Of a stretch of DNA of 64,000 nucleotides, positions 1 to 5,866 are shown in pieces. How positions within the stretch are numbered: the first letter of the stretch is position 1; every line of letters starts with the position of its first letter. Origin of the DNA: Streptococcus cristatus AS 1.3089 (GTDB lineage: Bacteria > Bacillota > Bacilli > Lactobacillales > Streptococcaceae); contig NC_021175.1 in NCBI RefSeq assembly GCF_000385925.1, positions 1,340,212 to 1,404,211 of the forward strand. Reading direction: 5' to 3'. The notes under the pieces were generated by a model. It searched no databases and was not told the origin of the DNA. It saw only the letters and a list, made by a program, of their open reading frames with translations. The position numbers were made by a program, and so were the translations under genes.

Positions 1-258
1 TTTCTACTGTATCTTGATAAGTTTTGAACCATTCCTCAAAAACTTCATCAAAACGTCTCTCTGAGGCTCTCATAAGCTCTGAAAACTCGCCTGATGCTTT
101 TTTGTGGTAAATCATAGCTTCATACTGTCTAGCCTCTCTAAGACTCTTAAAGCCGCTTTTAAAGAAATCCTGACGCTTGCCATCAATCACCCTGTAGATT
201 CTGACCTTATAAAGATACCCTGATTTAGACTTTTAGCCTTATATTTAATAATAGACAT
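1..258 (-). pseudogene. Integrase N-terminus, frameshifted and cut by window edge
   Basis: This is the beginning of a tyrosine-recombinase-type integrase that would insert the mobile element into the chromosome. It starts at an ATG (256-258) behind a good ribosome site (AAAGGAG). The first residues read MSIIKYKAKS, then the frame hits a stop within 24 codons. In the next frame a typical Int N-terminal domain follows (SGYLYKVRIYRVIDGKRQ, then KSLREARQYEA and EVFEEWFKTY) and runs to position 1. The frame break lies near 228-231. One base lost, or two gained, explains it, so the gene is probably inactive unless this is a sequencing error. The catalytic domain is outside the window, so the family call rests on the N-terminal pattern and on the neighbouring repressor and excisionase-like genes. 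Confidence 0.6.
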
Positions 259-278
259 TCTAATTTCTCCTTTATTTT

Positions 279-304
279 TTAAGGTTTCGGAGCTTATAAA
301 ATAA
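279..304 (+). repeat. 26-bp inverted repeat, left copy
   Basis: The 26 bases from 279 to 304 (core TTTCGGAGCTTATA) occur perfectly in reverse complement at 4011-4036, near the other end of the visible element. A partial copy in direct orientation lies at 988-1012. The left copy sits 20 to 45 bp upstream of the integrase start. It could be an integrase or excisionase binding site, or the edge of a duplicated integrase module. Confidence 0.85.
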
Positions 305-316
305 AGAAATTACTGA

Positions 317-333
317 TTAAACCATTTGTTTAA
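317..333. promoter_or_regulatory. Repressor operator-like palindrome, integrase side
   Basis: TTAAACCATTTGTTTAA is an imperfect palindrome between the repressor stop codon and the integrase start. It matches the perfect palindrome at 970-987 in both arms (TTAAAC and GTTTAA). This suggests the same repressor controls the integrase promoter as well as the rightward operon. Inference from sequence only. Confidence 0.5.
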
Positions 334-339
334 ATCGTT

Positions 340-876
340 TTATAAATCATTGATAGTTAATTCTATTTCTCCCTCCTCATTGGCTATTCTATTAAATAAT
401 TCTTGAATATCGTGATTAAGACTATTTCGTAATGATTCTTCTTGATTTTCAAGTTCGAATAGTTGATTTTGTAAGTCACTTAATTGCTTTAAAATCTTTC
501 TTCTTTTCTCATGGATAGACTGTAGTTTCTGAATCTCTTCTTGACTTAATAACTCTATTCCATTAACAGACTGTGCCATATTTAGCATGTATAAATATGC
601 TGTCTTTGCATCATCAGTTAAATTCTCCCAGCTATTAACAGTCTTATTTGGAGATTGTTCTATGCCTAGTAAAAAAGGGATGGAGACTCCGAAGTAGTCG
701 GCAAGTTTTTTTGCATTTTCTTCTTTTGGCTTTCTAGTACCTTGATTATAAGAACTAAGAGCACCATAAGGAACACCAGACTCTTGACTAATCTCCTTTA
801 ACTTTTTTCCAGATTTTTTGATCATTTCTTTTATTCTAGTAGGTGGTTTTCCAAAAACATTATTAATATTAGCCAT
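340..876 (-). CDS. XRE/cI-like repressor of the mobile element
   Basis: A 178-residue transcription regulator. Residues about 13-72 form a Cro/cI-type helix-turn-helix, with the recognition part ISQESGVPYGALSSYNQG and then ADYFGVSIPFLLG, the usual end of an XRE domain. Residues about 110-160 are rich in K, E, Q and L and look like a coiled coil, probably for dimerisation. No peptidase domain (LexA or ImmA type) is fused, so release from repression must use another partner or signal. It is divergent from the excisionase-like gene at 1024 and lies beside palindromic boxes of the form TTAAACAAATTTGTTTAA on both sides. The ribosome site AAAGGAG precedes the ATG. Confidence 0.85.
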   Translation of the reverse strand: MANINNVFGKPPTRIKEMIKKSGKKLKEISQESGVPYGALSSYNQGTRKPKEENAKKLADYFGVSIPFLLGIEQSPNKTVNSWENLTDDAKTAYLYMLNMAQSVNGIELLSQEEIQKLQSIHEKRRKILKQLSDLQNQLFELENQEESLRNSLNHDIQELFNRIANEEGEIELTINDL

Positions 877-933
877 AAAAACTCCTTTCAGACTATTATT
901 TTATCATTTTTAAACAAATATGTATATTTTTAG

Positions 934-962
934 TTGACAAAAACAAAAAAGTTTAATAAAAT
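934..962 (+). promoter_or_regulatory. Rightward promoter of the element
   Basis: TTGACA at 934-939, a 17-bp spacer, and TAAAAT at 957-962 make a near-consensus sigma-A promoter for the excisionase-like gene and possibly beyond. The expected transcription start falls on the edge of the palindrome at 970-987, which would let the repressor block it. Confidence 0.65.
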
Positions 963-969
963 TCAATTA

Positions 970-987
970 TTAAACAAATTTGTTTAA
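970..987. promoter_or_regulatory. Perfect 18-bp palindrome, candidate repressor operator
   Basis: TTAAACAAATTTGTTTAA reads the same on both strands. It lies just downstream of the -10 box at 957-962 and directly before the partial repeat TTTCGGAGCTTATA. A half-matching box (TTTAAACAAATATG) lies at about 909-922 in the repressor's own upstream region. The arrangement resembles a phage-type switch. Confidence 0.6.
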
Positions 988-1012
988 TTTCGGAGCTTAT
1001 ACAATAAAGAAA
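988..1012 (+). repeat. Partial third copy of the element repeat
   Basis: TTTCGGAGCTTATA followed by CAATAAAGAAA matches the right-hand part of the 26-bp repeat at 279-304 in direct orientation, with a single A/C difference inside. It lies between the operator palindrome and the excisionase-like gene. Confidence 0.7.
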
Positions 1013-1023
1013 GAGGTCAGAAT

Positions 1024-1302
1024 ATGGCAGAAGATTTTACTATCCACTTACCCAAAGCAACTGAAAAGAAGTTGCTCGCTCGCTACGATAACATGGTTCA
1101 AAAGGCTATAGAAAAAGCCCTTGAAGATAGAGAACTCTATAAACCTATGATTCGTATGTCAGGCTTGTGCCGTTGGCTTGATGTATCCACCACTACTATT
1201 GTCAAATGGCAACGTGAGGGCATGCCTCACATGGTGATTGATGGAGTGACCTTATATGATAAACGTAAGGTTACTGCCTGGCTACAACAATATGAGAGAT
1301 GA
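1024..1302 (+). CDS. Excisionase/AlpA-like helix-turn-helix protein
   Basis: A 92-residue protein with an N-terminal part of unknown fold and a MerR-like winged helix at about residues 43-90 (SGLCRWLDVSTTTIVKWQREGMP, then VTLYDKRKVTAWLQQY). This pattern is common in excisionases and AlpA-type activators of Gram-positive integrative elements, which bend DNA at the integrase sites and reset integrase direction. It follows the rightward promoter and has the ribosome site AAAGAGGT. Its place beside the repressor and opposite the integrase supports the role. It could also be only a transcription factor. Confidence 0.7.
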   Translation: MAEDFTIHLPKATEKKLLARYDNMVQKAIEKALEDRELYKPMIRMSGLCRWLDVSTTTIVKWQREGMPHMVIDGVTLYDKRKVTAWLQQYER

Positions 1303-1647
1303 GAATAAAATAGCAATTTATTTGATAAAATTTTTGTCTATTTCATCATTTTTTACTGAAAAATAATTGTGAAAATAACTATGAAAATATTATGAAAACA
1401 GAAAAACATGACCCCATTTTAGGGTGCTTCAGAAAATTTATAACAGGGCGCCCTCTAACAGCCCGCTATGTGCACATCTGATGTGCATTTACTACACCCG
1501 TTTTTTGGCAAGTTTGACCGTAGCAAAATGAAAATGATCCGACGAAGTCGGCTTGGGGTTGCTCCCCCAAGAATGTCATTTTACGGAGGTCTTTGCGCAG
1601 ACAAAAAGAGGCGCCGATAGGCGACCTCAAAAAGAAAGGAGCTTGAT
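1303..1647. other. Non-coding region before the initiator gene
   Basis: About 345 bp without a credible gene. It holds an AT-rich part (1303-1400), the hairpin TGCACATCTGATGTGCA (about 1470-1488), a three-way-junction-like fold at 1518-1586 (listed separately), and a short GC-rich hairpin near 1609-1626 (GAGGCGCCGATAGGCGACCTC). A region like this before a Rep_trans gene can hold a double-strand origin, an oriT, or a countertranscript control region. I cannot tell which. Confidence 0.6.
1518..1586 (+). other. Structured element with three-way-junction fold
   Basis: The outer stem pairs CCGT (1518-1521) with ACGG (1583-1586) and AAAATGA (1525-1531) with TCATTTT (1576-1582). It encloses two hairpins: CCGAC-GAA-GTCGG (1539-1551) and CTTGGGG-loop-CCCCAAG (1552-1571). 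Such a compact fold just upstream of a Rep_trans initiator could be the nicking origin (dso/oriT) or an RNA control element. A GGAGGT motif follows at 1585-1590 but no start codon uses it. Confidence 0.55.
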
Positions 1648-2427
1648 TTGGACTTTGAAGTCAGCTTAGACAATATCACTTTAACTGCCTATATTACGCA
1701 TAACAAGCTTTATACGATAAAAACACTGATAGAAACTCATACTGCTATTATCGTTCAAACTGCTATGACAGATATGTTCAAAGCCTATACCCGGGATGGG
1801 GGCCACGTTAGACTCCTCCTAGACTACGACAAATTAAAAGGACAAGCCTTTAACTCTCGCCCTTTCAGGATAGAGTTTAATCCCAATAAACTCCGTCCAG
1901 TTGATAATAATATCTTGAACTCTATTATACCAAATCTTGAAGATATTTCAATCTCTCGTGCCGATTTGGCTTTTGATCTATTTGAAGTTGATTGCAGTGA
2001 ATTTGTTTTTGAAAAGAAAGGTCGCCCTACTGCAACCAAAGAGTGGAGAGACCAGAATGGAAAACTGGAAACAAAGTATCTAGGCTCCTCTAGGTCAGAA
2101 AAGCAAATCAGACTCTATAACAAAAAAGTTGAGCAATTAGAAAATGGCTCTGAAAATGATAAGGAGTTCGCAAGAAAATTTACTCATTGGTGGCGATTAG
2201 AGTTTCAGTTACGCAGTCGTTCAGTTGAAGAAATATTCGAGATTATAAATTCAATTGTTTTTAAGCCTTTCACATTTGACGAGCTACCAGTTGAAACTCA
2301 AATCTATCTAGTGGCATATACACGTGATAAAAATATTTGGAAAAAATTGCATAGAAATACACGAACTAAGTACAAAAAATTTTGGAAAACCATCAAACTT
2401 CTGAAATTGATTATCTGCAACTTTTGA
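1648..2427 (+). CDS. Rep_trans-type replication initiator, C-terminus frameshifted
   Basis: A 259-residue rolling-circle initiator of the Rep_trans type, also the family of MobT relaxases of integrative elements. Visible features are the ISRADLAFDLFEVD strand with paired acidic residues (the metal-binding pattern of such endonucleases) and the basic RLYNKKVEQLENG segment, whose Tyr is a candidate nicking residue. The start is a TTG at 1648 behind AAAGGAG. After YKK at the end the frame shifts. The next frame carries a sensible tail (ILENHQTSEIDYLQLLKNLL to LAFYGGR) ending at TAA 2490-2492. Loss of one A in the A run near 2374-2379 explains it. As written, the last 30-odd residues are replaced by a basic nonsense tail, so activity is doubtful. 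Confidence 0.75.
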   Translation: MDFEVSLDNITLTAYITHNKLYTIKTLIETHTAIIVQTAMTDMFKAYTRDGGHVRLLLDYDKLKGQAFNSRPFRIEFNPNKLRPVDNNILNSIIPNLEDISISRADLAFDLFEVDCSEFVFEKKGRPTATKEWRDQNGKLETKYLGSSRSEKQIRLYNKKVEQLENGSENDKEFARKFTHWWRLEFQLRSRSVEEIFEIINSIVFKPFTFDELPVETQIYLVAYTRDKNIWKKLHRNTRTKYKKFWKTIKLLKLIICNF

Positions 2428-2489
2428 AAAATTTGTTACATAAGGAACGACCCAAACTAGAAAAGCAACTTGCTTTCTATGGTGGACGA

Positions 2490-2633
2490 TAAGAAATTCT
2501 CATTAAAACTTTTCCCTTGTGATCTAAAAATTCCTGACTGCAGGGATTAGGGGATTGGGGATTTCCCCAAAAATTTAAAAAGTCAAGGATGGTCGGTTTT
2601 AGGAGCTGACCATCTCTGACCTTTTTAAAAACA
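2490..2633. other. Region between initiator and oriT-like site
   Basis: It holds GGGGATTTCCCC (about 2555-2566) and a hairpin GATGGTC/GACCATC with flanking AAAAAG and CTTTTT (about 2576-2627), which may terminate transcription of the initiator. No gene seen. Confidence 0.45.
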
Positions 2634-2663
2634 GCATTTGGGTACCCAAGTGCTATGCTTGCC
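2634..2663 (+). other. oriT-like inverted repeat and nick-like sequence
   Basis: Bases 2634-2653 form a 20-nt near-perfect palindrome (GCATTTGGGT and ACCCAAGTGC, with one G-T pair). TATGCTTGCC follows directly at 2654-2663. In RP4-type origins of transfer an inverted repeat is followed by TATCCTG/CC with the nick after the G. The spacing and the shape agree here and the mobC gene lies just downstream. The nick position (after G 2661) is inferred by analogy. Confidence 0.45.
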
Positions 2664-2721
2664 AGAAGAAAAGGGCCCTGAGGGCCTCAAGCGAAAAATG
2701 CCAGAACGGAGGTGGCTATTT

Positions 2722-3084
2722 TTGAAAAGTGAAGAGAAACGAAAACGGATGATCCAGAAAAAAATCCGCTTGACGGAGGAAGAGGCTCGGTTTATTTCGA
2801 CCAAAGTTTTAGAATCTGGAATGACAAATTTTAATTCCTTTGCCCGCATCATGTTAATTATGGGCGAAGTCAAAATTTTGAATTTTGAAGAATTAAAGGA
2901 ATTACGTCAGGCTATCAATCGGATTGGAGTCAATGTCAATCAGATTGCAAAAAAAGTAAACGAAGATGACCAGGTTAGTCTAAATGAGTTGAGTCAGATT
3001 CTTGAACTACAAAAATATTTGAAAGATACAGTCAATCAATTTATTCAAAAACAGGAAAATCAAACAAAGGAACAAGACAGATGA
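2722..3084 (+). CDS. mobC: MobC-type relaxosome accessory protein
   Basis: The protein binds the origin of transfer and helps a relaxase nick it. The best start is the TTG at 2722, eight bases after a strong GGAGGT (2708-2713), giving a 120-residue protein. A longer reading from 2638 has no ribosome site. The N-terminus KIRLTEEEARFISTKVLESGMTNFNSFARIMLI fits a ribbon-helix-helix fold. The C-terminal half (LRQAINRIGVNVNQIAKKVN, then a coiled stretch) is the family hallmark of MobC/RHH mobilization proteins. The gene lies just after the oriT-like repeat. The gene that should follow, a relaxase, is missing except for a six-codon stub. Confidence 0.8.
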   Translation: MKSEEKRKRMIQKKIRLTEEEARFISTKVLESGMTNFNSFARIMLIMGEVKILNFEELKELRQAINRIGVNVNQIAKKVNEDDQVSLNELSQILELQKYLKDTVNQFIQKQENQTKEQDR

Positions 3085-3101
3085 TTCTGACAAAGATTTA
3101 A
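3081..3101 (+). pseudogene. Six-codon stub of a relaxase start
   Basis: The mobC stop TGA overlaps an ATG (ATGA at 3081-3084), the usual coupling of mobC to a relaxase gene. The new frame reads M-I-L-T-K-I and stops at 3099-3101. MobP relaxases often begin with a similar MxxTK start. The rest of a relaxase of several hundred residues is absent, and a different unit begins at 3121, which suggests a deletion. This rests on context and a very short match. Confidence 0.35.
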
Positions 3102-3120
3102 TTTATTCTATATATTTTTC

Positions 3121-3150
3121 TTGACATTCTGCTCTTATTTATTCTAAACT
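3121..3150 (+). promoter_or_regulatory. Promoter of the structured RNA
   Basis: TTGACA at 3121-3126, with TCTAAA (3143-3148, spacer 16) or TAAACT (3145-3150, spacer 18) as the -10 box. It directs rightward transcription into a non-coding unit ending at the terminator at 3285-3310. Promoter-like sequences of this kind are also part of single-strand origins of rolling-circle replicons. Confidence 0.6.
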
Positions 3151-3156
3151 GTAAGT

Positions 3157-3310
3157 AAGGATAGGATAACGTAGGGCGACTGGTAACAGTTCGTTCAAAG
3201 GTATCGTCTTCTGGTACGGGTGTGGGACTGCCTTCAGCTTAGAGCTGTAAAGACCCCAGACTACCATCGGTCCTATTCGTTTTACTCTTGGATTATATTC
3301 AAGAGTTTTT
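3157..3310 (+). ncRNA. Structured non-coding RNA or single-strand origin
   Basis: About 155 nt between a sigma-A-like promoter and an intrinsic terminator, without a credible reading frame. The ends close in an 8-bp stem: GGATAGGA (3159-3166) with TCCTATTC (3271-3278). Inside are the hairpin GACTG-GTAA-CAGTT (GNRA-type loop) and CAGCT-TAG-AGCTG, the latter inside a longer GGG/CCC-closed arm. The unit stands where a relaxase would be expected. Two readings fit: a small regulatory RNA of the element, or the lagging-strand origin that an element with a Rep_trans initiator would need. I do not recognise it as a named RNA family. Confidence 0.5.
3285..3310 (+). terminator. Terminator of the structured RNA
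   Basis: CTCTTG (3285-3290), a 9-base loop and CAAGAG (3300-3305) followed by five T. It also separates the RNA unit from the toxin-antitoxin operon. Confidence 0.8.
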
Positions 3311-3371
3311 CTTGCCTAAAAAGTATAAAAGATATATACTAGCTATATAAGATATAGATTGGAGATATACC

Positions 3372-3656
3372 ATGACTACATCACTTGCTAAGCAATACAA
3401 TTTTAAAATAAATGAAGTAACAATGGAGCAAGCTAGAGCCATTATCAAGGAAAAAGGAATGACCATGACGGATGCTATCACTCTTTTTATAGAGCAGATT
3501 GTCCTCGAACAGGACTTGCCGATCAGGACTGCAGAAGATTTACACCGTGAACAGTTGATTGAGGAATTACAAGCTCAATCCGAACGAGCCTTAAGAGAAT
3601 ATGAAGCAGGCAAAGGGATTTCCCTAGACAGTATGAGGGCACGCTATGGCTTATAA
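3372..3656 (+). CDS. RelB/DinJ-type antitoxin
   Basis: A 94-residue antitoxin expected to bind and neutralise the toxin encoded by the overlapping next gene, and to repress their shared promoter. The N-terminal half (YNFKINEVTMEQARAIIKEKGMTMTDAITLFIEQIV) matches the ribbon-helix-helix pattern of RelB/DinJ proteins. The C-terminal half, rich in Glu and Arg (EELQAQSERALREYEAGKGISLDSMRARYGL), is the flexible toxin-binding arm. A ribosome site (TTGGAGAT) precedes the ATG. The upstream stretch 3320-3365 is full of ATATAC/GATATA repeats that may be its operator. The operon is intact although the mobile element around it is decaying. Confidence 0.85.
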   Translation: MTTSLAKQYNFKINEVTMEQARAIIKEKGMTMTDAITLFIEQIVLEQDLPIRTAEDLHREQLIEELQAQSERALREYEAGKGISLDSMRARYGL

Positions 3657-3999
3657 AGTAATTGTTTCTGATGAAGTGAGCCAAGCCATTGACAGTATTC
3701 ATGATTACATCACTACTGTTCTTTTATCACCTCAGTCTGCTAAAAATACTGTGGGTAAAATTTTAGATGGCTTAAAAAGTTTAGAAGTCTTTCCTGAGGC
3801 TGGTTTTAACGCCGATGAAAAAATCGGTGTAAAGATTAACAGTAAGTACCCTACACGAGGAAAAATTATCGGTCAGTATGTTTTACTCTACTTCATCGAC
3901 CAAAAACGAAACACTGTTTTTTTATCTCACCTATTCCACACAAAAAGCGACTATGTCACTTTGCTACAAAATGGTAATAAAAAAAGCTCAACTGATTGA
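3646..3999 (+). CDS. RelE/ParE-family toxin
   Basis: A 117-residue protein of the RelE/ParE superfamily, expected to act as an mRNA interferase or gyrase poison. The start overlaps the antitoxin stop by 11 bases, so the two are translationally coupled. The N-terminus (YKVIVSDEVSQAIDSIHDYI) and the central YPTRGKIIGQYVLLYFIDQKRNTVFLSHLFH pattern fit the family. The basic and aromatic residues late in the chain (R, K, Y) could be catalytic, but the exact subfamily cannot be read. It is the last gene of the element. The right copy of the inverted repeat begins 11 bp after the stop codon. Confidence 0.8.
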   Translation: MAYKVIVSDEVSQAIDSIHDYITTVLLSPQSAKNTVGKILDGLKSLEVFPEAGFNADEKIGVKINSKYPTRGKIIGQYVLLYFIDQKRNTVFLSHLFHTKSDYVTLLQNGNKKSSTD

Positions 4000-4010
4000 G
4001 ACAACTTTCA

Positions 4011-4036
4011 TTATTTTATAAGCTCCGAAACCTTAA
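4011..4036 (-). repeat. 26-bp inverted repeat, right copy
   Basis: Perfect reverse complement of 279-304. It lies 11 bp after the toxin stop codon. On the left the same sequence precedes the integrase gene, so this copy may mark the upstream edge of a lost or inverted integrase module. Confidence 0.85.
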
Positions 4037-4264
4037 TTTTTGGTACCTTTTTGGTACCGTCTTAGTTTAACAATACGGCATGTACATAATATTTTACAGC
4101 TACTTTCCCTTTAGAAACGTTGATTTAATAAGGATTTAAATATTACAGAGTATACCTTTGTAAAATACGGTCTCAAATAAGAACCGTATTGACATTAAAA
4201 AGAATGTTGATACAAAGCCATTTCCGAGAAATCGGATTTGGTTTTTTTGTTTTTCCAATAGAAA

Positions 4265-4327
4265 ATCCTTTGAAATCTGGAATGAGGCAGCATGACTACT
4301 GTCACTCATTCCTTCATCTCAAAGGAT
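4265..4327 (-). terminator. Long hairpin behind the obgE unit
   Basis: ATCCTTTGA (4265-4273) pairs with TCAAAGGAT (4319-4327), and inside it GGAATGAG pairs with CTCATTCC. Read on the minus strand the stem ends in GGATTTTC, a weak T run, so it probably terminates the obgE operon. The short T run makes a role in mRNA stability equally possible. Confidence 0.5.
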
Positions 4328-4336
4328 TGGTTTCAA

Positions 4337-4492
4337 CTATTGATTTTCTTTCAATTTTTCTCGCTCAAGGCGAAGTTTGCGATTTGGATTTAGCCGGTTG
4401 AAGAGTTCTTCCAGCTTTTCTGCATTCCAAACATCTGCTGCTGAGACAAAGTTGCCATTTTCGTCTCGGAAAGATATTGGTTTATCACCCAT
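4337..4492 (-). CDS. 51-residue protein coupled to obgE
   Basis: A small, highly charged cytoplasmic protein beginning MGDKPISFRDENGNF and ending LEREKLKENQ. It has no membrane segment or cysteine. The ribosome site AAGGAG overlaps the TAA stop codon of obgE (4504-4506), so translation is coupled. I recall a conserved small hypothetical protein behind obg in other streptococci, but have no function to offer. The centre (VWNAEKLEELFNRLNPNRK) looks helical. It was too short for routine gene finding at the usual 60-codon limit. Confidence 0.8.
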   Translation of the reverse strand: MGDKPISFRDENGNFVSAADVWNAEKLEELFNRLNPNRKLRLEREKLKENQ

Positions 4493-4503
4493 TATATATC
4501 TCC

Positions 4504-5814
4504 TTAGTCAACAAATTCAAACTCAAACTTACCGATGCGCACCAAATCTCCGTCCTTGGCACCACGCGCACGAAGTGCTTCGTCAACGCCCATACCGCGC
4601 AACTGACGAGAGAATTTCATAATGGACTCATCACGGTCAAAGTTGGTCATTGTAAAGAGTTTTTCTAGTTTATCACCTGAAAGCACCCATGTAGCATCAT
4701 CATCACGGGAGATTTCGAAGGCTGGCGCTTCTTCGTCAAAGCCATAATAAGCCTCGTCTTCCATATCAGATTCTTCATAAAGCAGAAACTCAGGCGTCTT
4801 ATCCAGCAGCTCAGCCGTTGCATCCAAGAGCGTGGCAAGCCCCTGCTTGGTCAGACTAGAAATAGGGAAAATCTGCGGCAACTCTTCAAATTCATCATAG
4901 TTGGCAGCCAATTTTTTCTTAAATTCTTTCAAGTTTTCTGCGCTATCAGGCATATCCATCTTATTGGCTACAATGATTTGTGGCCGTTCCATTAAGCGTA
5001 AATTATAGGATTCCAACTCTTTGTTGATCGCAAGGTAATCTTCATAAGGATCGCGTCCCTCACTAGCAGACATATCAATAACGTGCAAAATGACCCGTGT
5101 CCGCTCGATATGACGAAGAAACTGGGTGCCTAGGCCTACTCCCTGACTGGCTCCTTCGATCAATCCTGGCAGATCGGCTACCGCAAAAGATTCTCCAGAC
5201 TGAGTCCGAACCATGCCCAGATTAGGAACAATCGTGGTAAAGTGATAGGCTCCGATTTTTGGCTTGGCTGATGTAATCACACTCAGAAGGGTTGACTTGC
5301 CAACTGAAGGAAAACCAACCAGACCAACATCGGCCAGCACTTTTAGCTCCAGCAGTAATTCTCTTTCCTGACCCGGCTCCCCATTTTCAGAAATTTCCGG
5401 AGCAGGATTTTTAGGTGTAGCAAAGCGGATATTGCCACGGCCGCCACGACCGCCATGCGCTACGACGAAACGTTGACCGTGCTCAATCAAATCTGTAATC
5501 ACCTTGCCGGTCTCAGCATCACGCACGGTCGTCCCCTGCGGTACACGGATAATCAAATCCTCCGCTCCTCGACCATGCATTCCCTTGGTCATTCCTTTTT
5601 CGCCCGATTGAGCCTTGAAATGACGATTGTAACGGAAGTCCATCAAGGTACGGAGACCTTCATCCACGACAAAAATCACATCGCCACCACGGCCGCCATC
5701 GCCGCCCCAAGGTCCGCCATTGGGTACATATTTTTCTCGACGAAAGGCCACCATGCCATCGCCGCCCTTGCCAGCCTTGACCTGAATCTTGGCTGTATCT
5801 AAAAACATACTCAT
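4504..5814 (-). CDS. obgE: Obg family GTPase
   Basis: A 436-residue ribosome-associated GTPase that acts in 50S assembly and growth control. Residues 1-160 form the glycine-rich Obg fold ([33 protein letters not shown]). The G domain begins with GFPSVGKST (167-175), then [13 protein letters not shown] and SSL. The C-terminal OCT domain (about 355-436) contains [25 protein letters not shown]. Length and order are complete. The start reads [10 protein letters not shown], so ATG 5812-5814 or the second ATG six bases later could serve. The 51-residue gene follows. A terminator at 5841-5862 separates it from the gene before. Confidence 0.98.
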   Translation of the reverse strand: MSMFLDTAKIQVKAGKGGDGMVAFRREKYVPNGGPWGGDGGRGGDVIFVVDEGLRTLMDFRYNRHFKAQSGEKGMTKGMHGRGAEDLIIRVPQGTTVRDAETGKVITDLIEHGQRFVVAHGGRGGRGNIRFATPKNPAPEISENGEPGQERELLLELKVLADVGLVGFPSVGKSTLLSVITSAKPKIGAYHFTTIVPNLGMVRTQSGESFAVADLPGLIEGASQGVGLGTQFLRHIERTRVILHVIDMSASEGRDPYEDYLAINKELESYNLRLMERPQIIVANKMDMPDSAENLKEFKKKLAANYDEFEELPQIFPISSLTKQGLATLLDATAELLDKTPEFLLYEESDMEDEAYYGFDEEAPAFEISRDDDATWVLSGDKLEKLFTMTNFDRDESIMKFSRQLRGMGVDEALRARGAKDGDLVRIGKFEFEFVD

Positions 5815-5840
5815 ATAAATTCTCGCTTCTTTTTTACTCT

Positions 5841-5862
5841 AAAAAAACGCCTTGCAGCGTTT
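5841..5862 (-). terminator. Terminator after the DUF4044 gene
   Basis: On the minus strand AACGC-TGCAAG-GCGTT is followed by a run of seven T. It ends the short transcript of the DUF4044 gene just before obgE. Confidence 0.85.
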
Positions 5863-5866
5863 AGGA

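Larger units (their letters stand above)
4000..4336. other. Right end of the element and junction with the chromosome
   Basis: About 337 bp without a credible gene. It holds the right inverted repeat (4011-4036), a doubled TTTTTGGTACC motif (about 4036-4058), often seen at integrase attachment ends of streptococcal elements, a perfect AATACGGT/ACCGTATT inverted repeat (about 4167-4192), and a long hairpin at 4265-4327. The chromosomal junction should lie between about 4036 and 4260. I cannot define the attachment core without the left end. Confidence 0.5.

Noticed and set aside
2638..2721. Longer mobC start at 2638
   Set aside because: No ribosome site there, and the extension runs through the oriT-like palindrome; the TTG at 2722 has a strong GGAGGT at eight bases.
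3646..3999. Toxin-antitoxin pair as part of a larger phage-defence system
   Set aside because: No accompanying nuclease, ATPase or sensor genes; its size and layout are those of a plain RelBE-type module.
4189..4668. Three short plus-strand frames at the element-chromosome junction and over the end of obgE
   Set aside because: They overlap hairpins, the minus-strand 51-codon gene and obgE itself, and have no ribosome sites.
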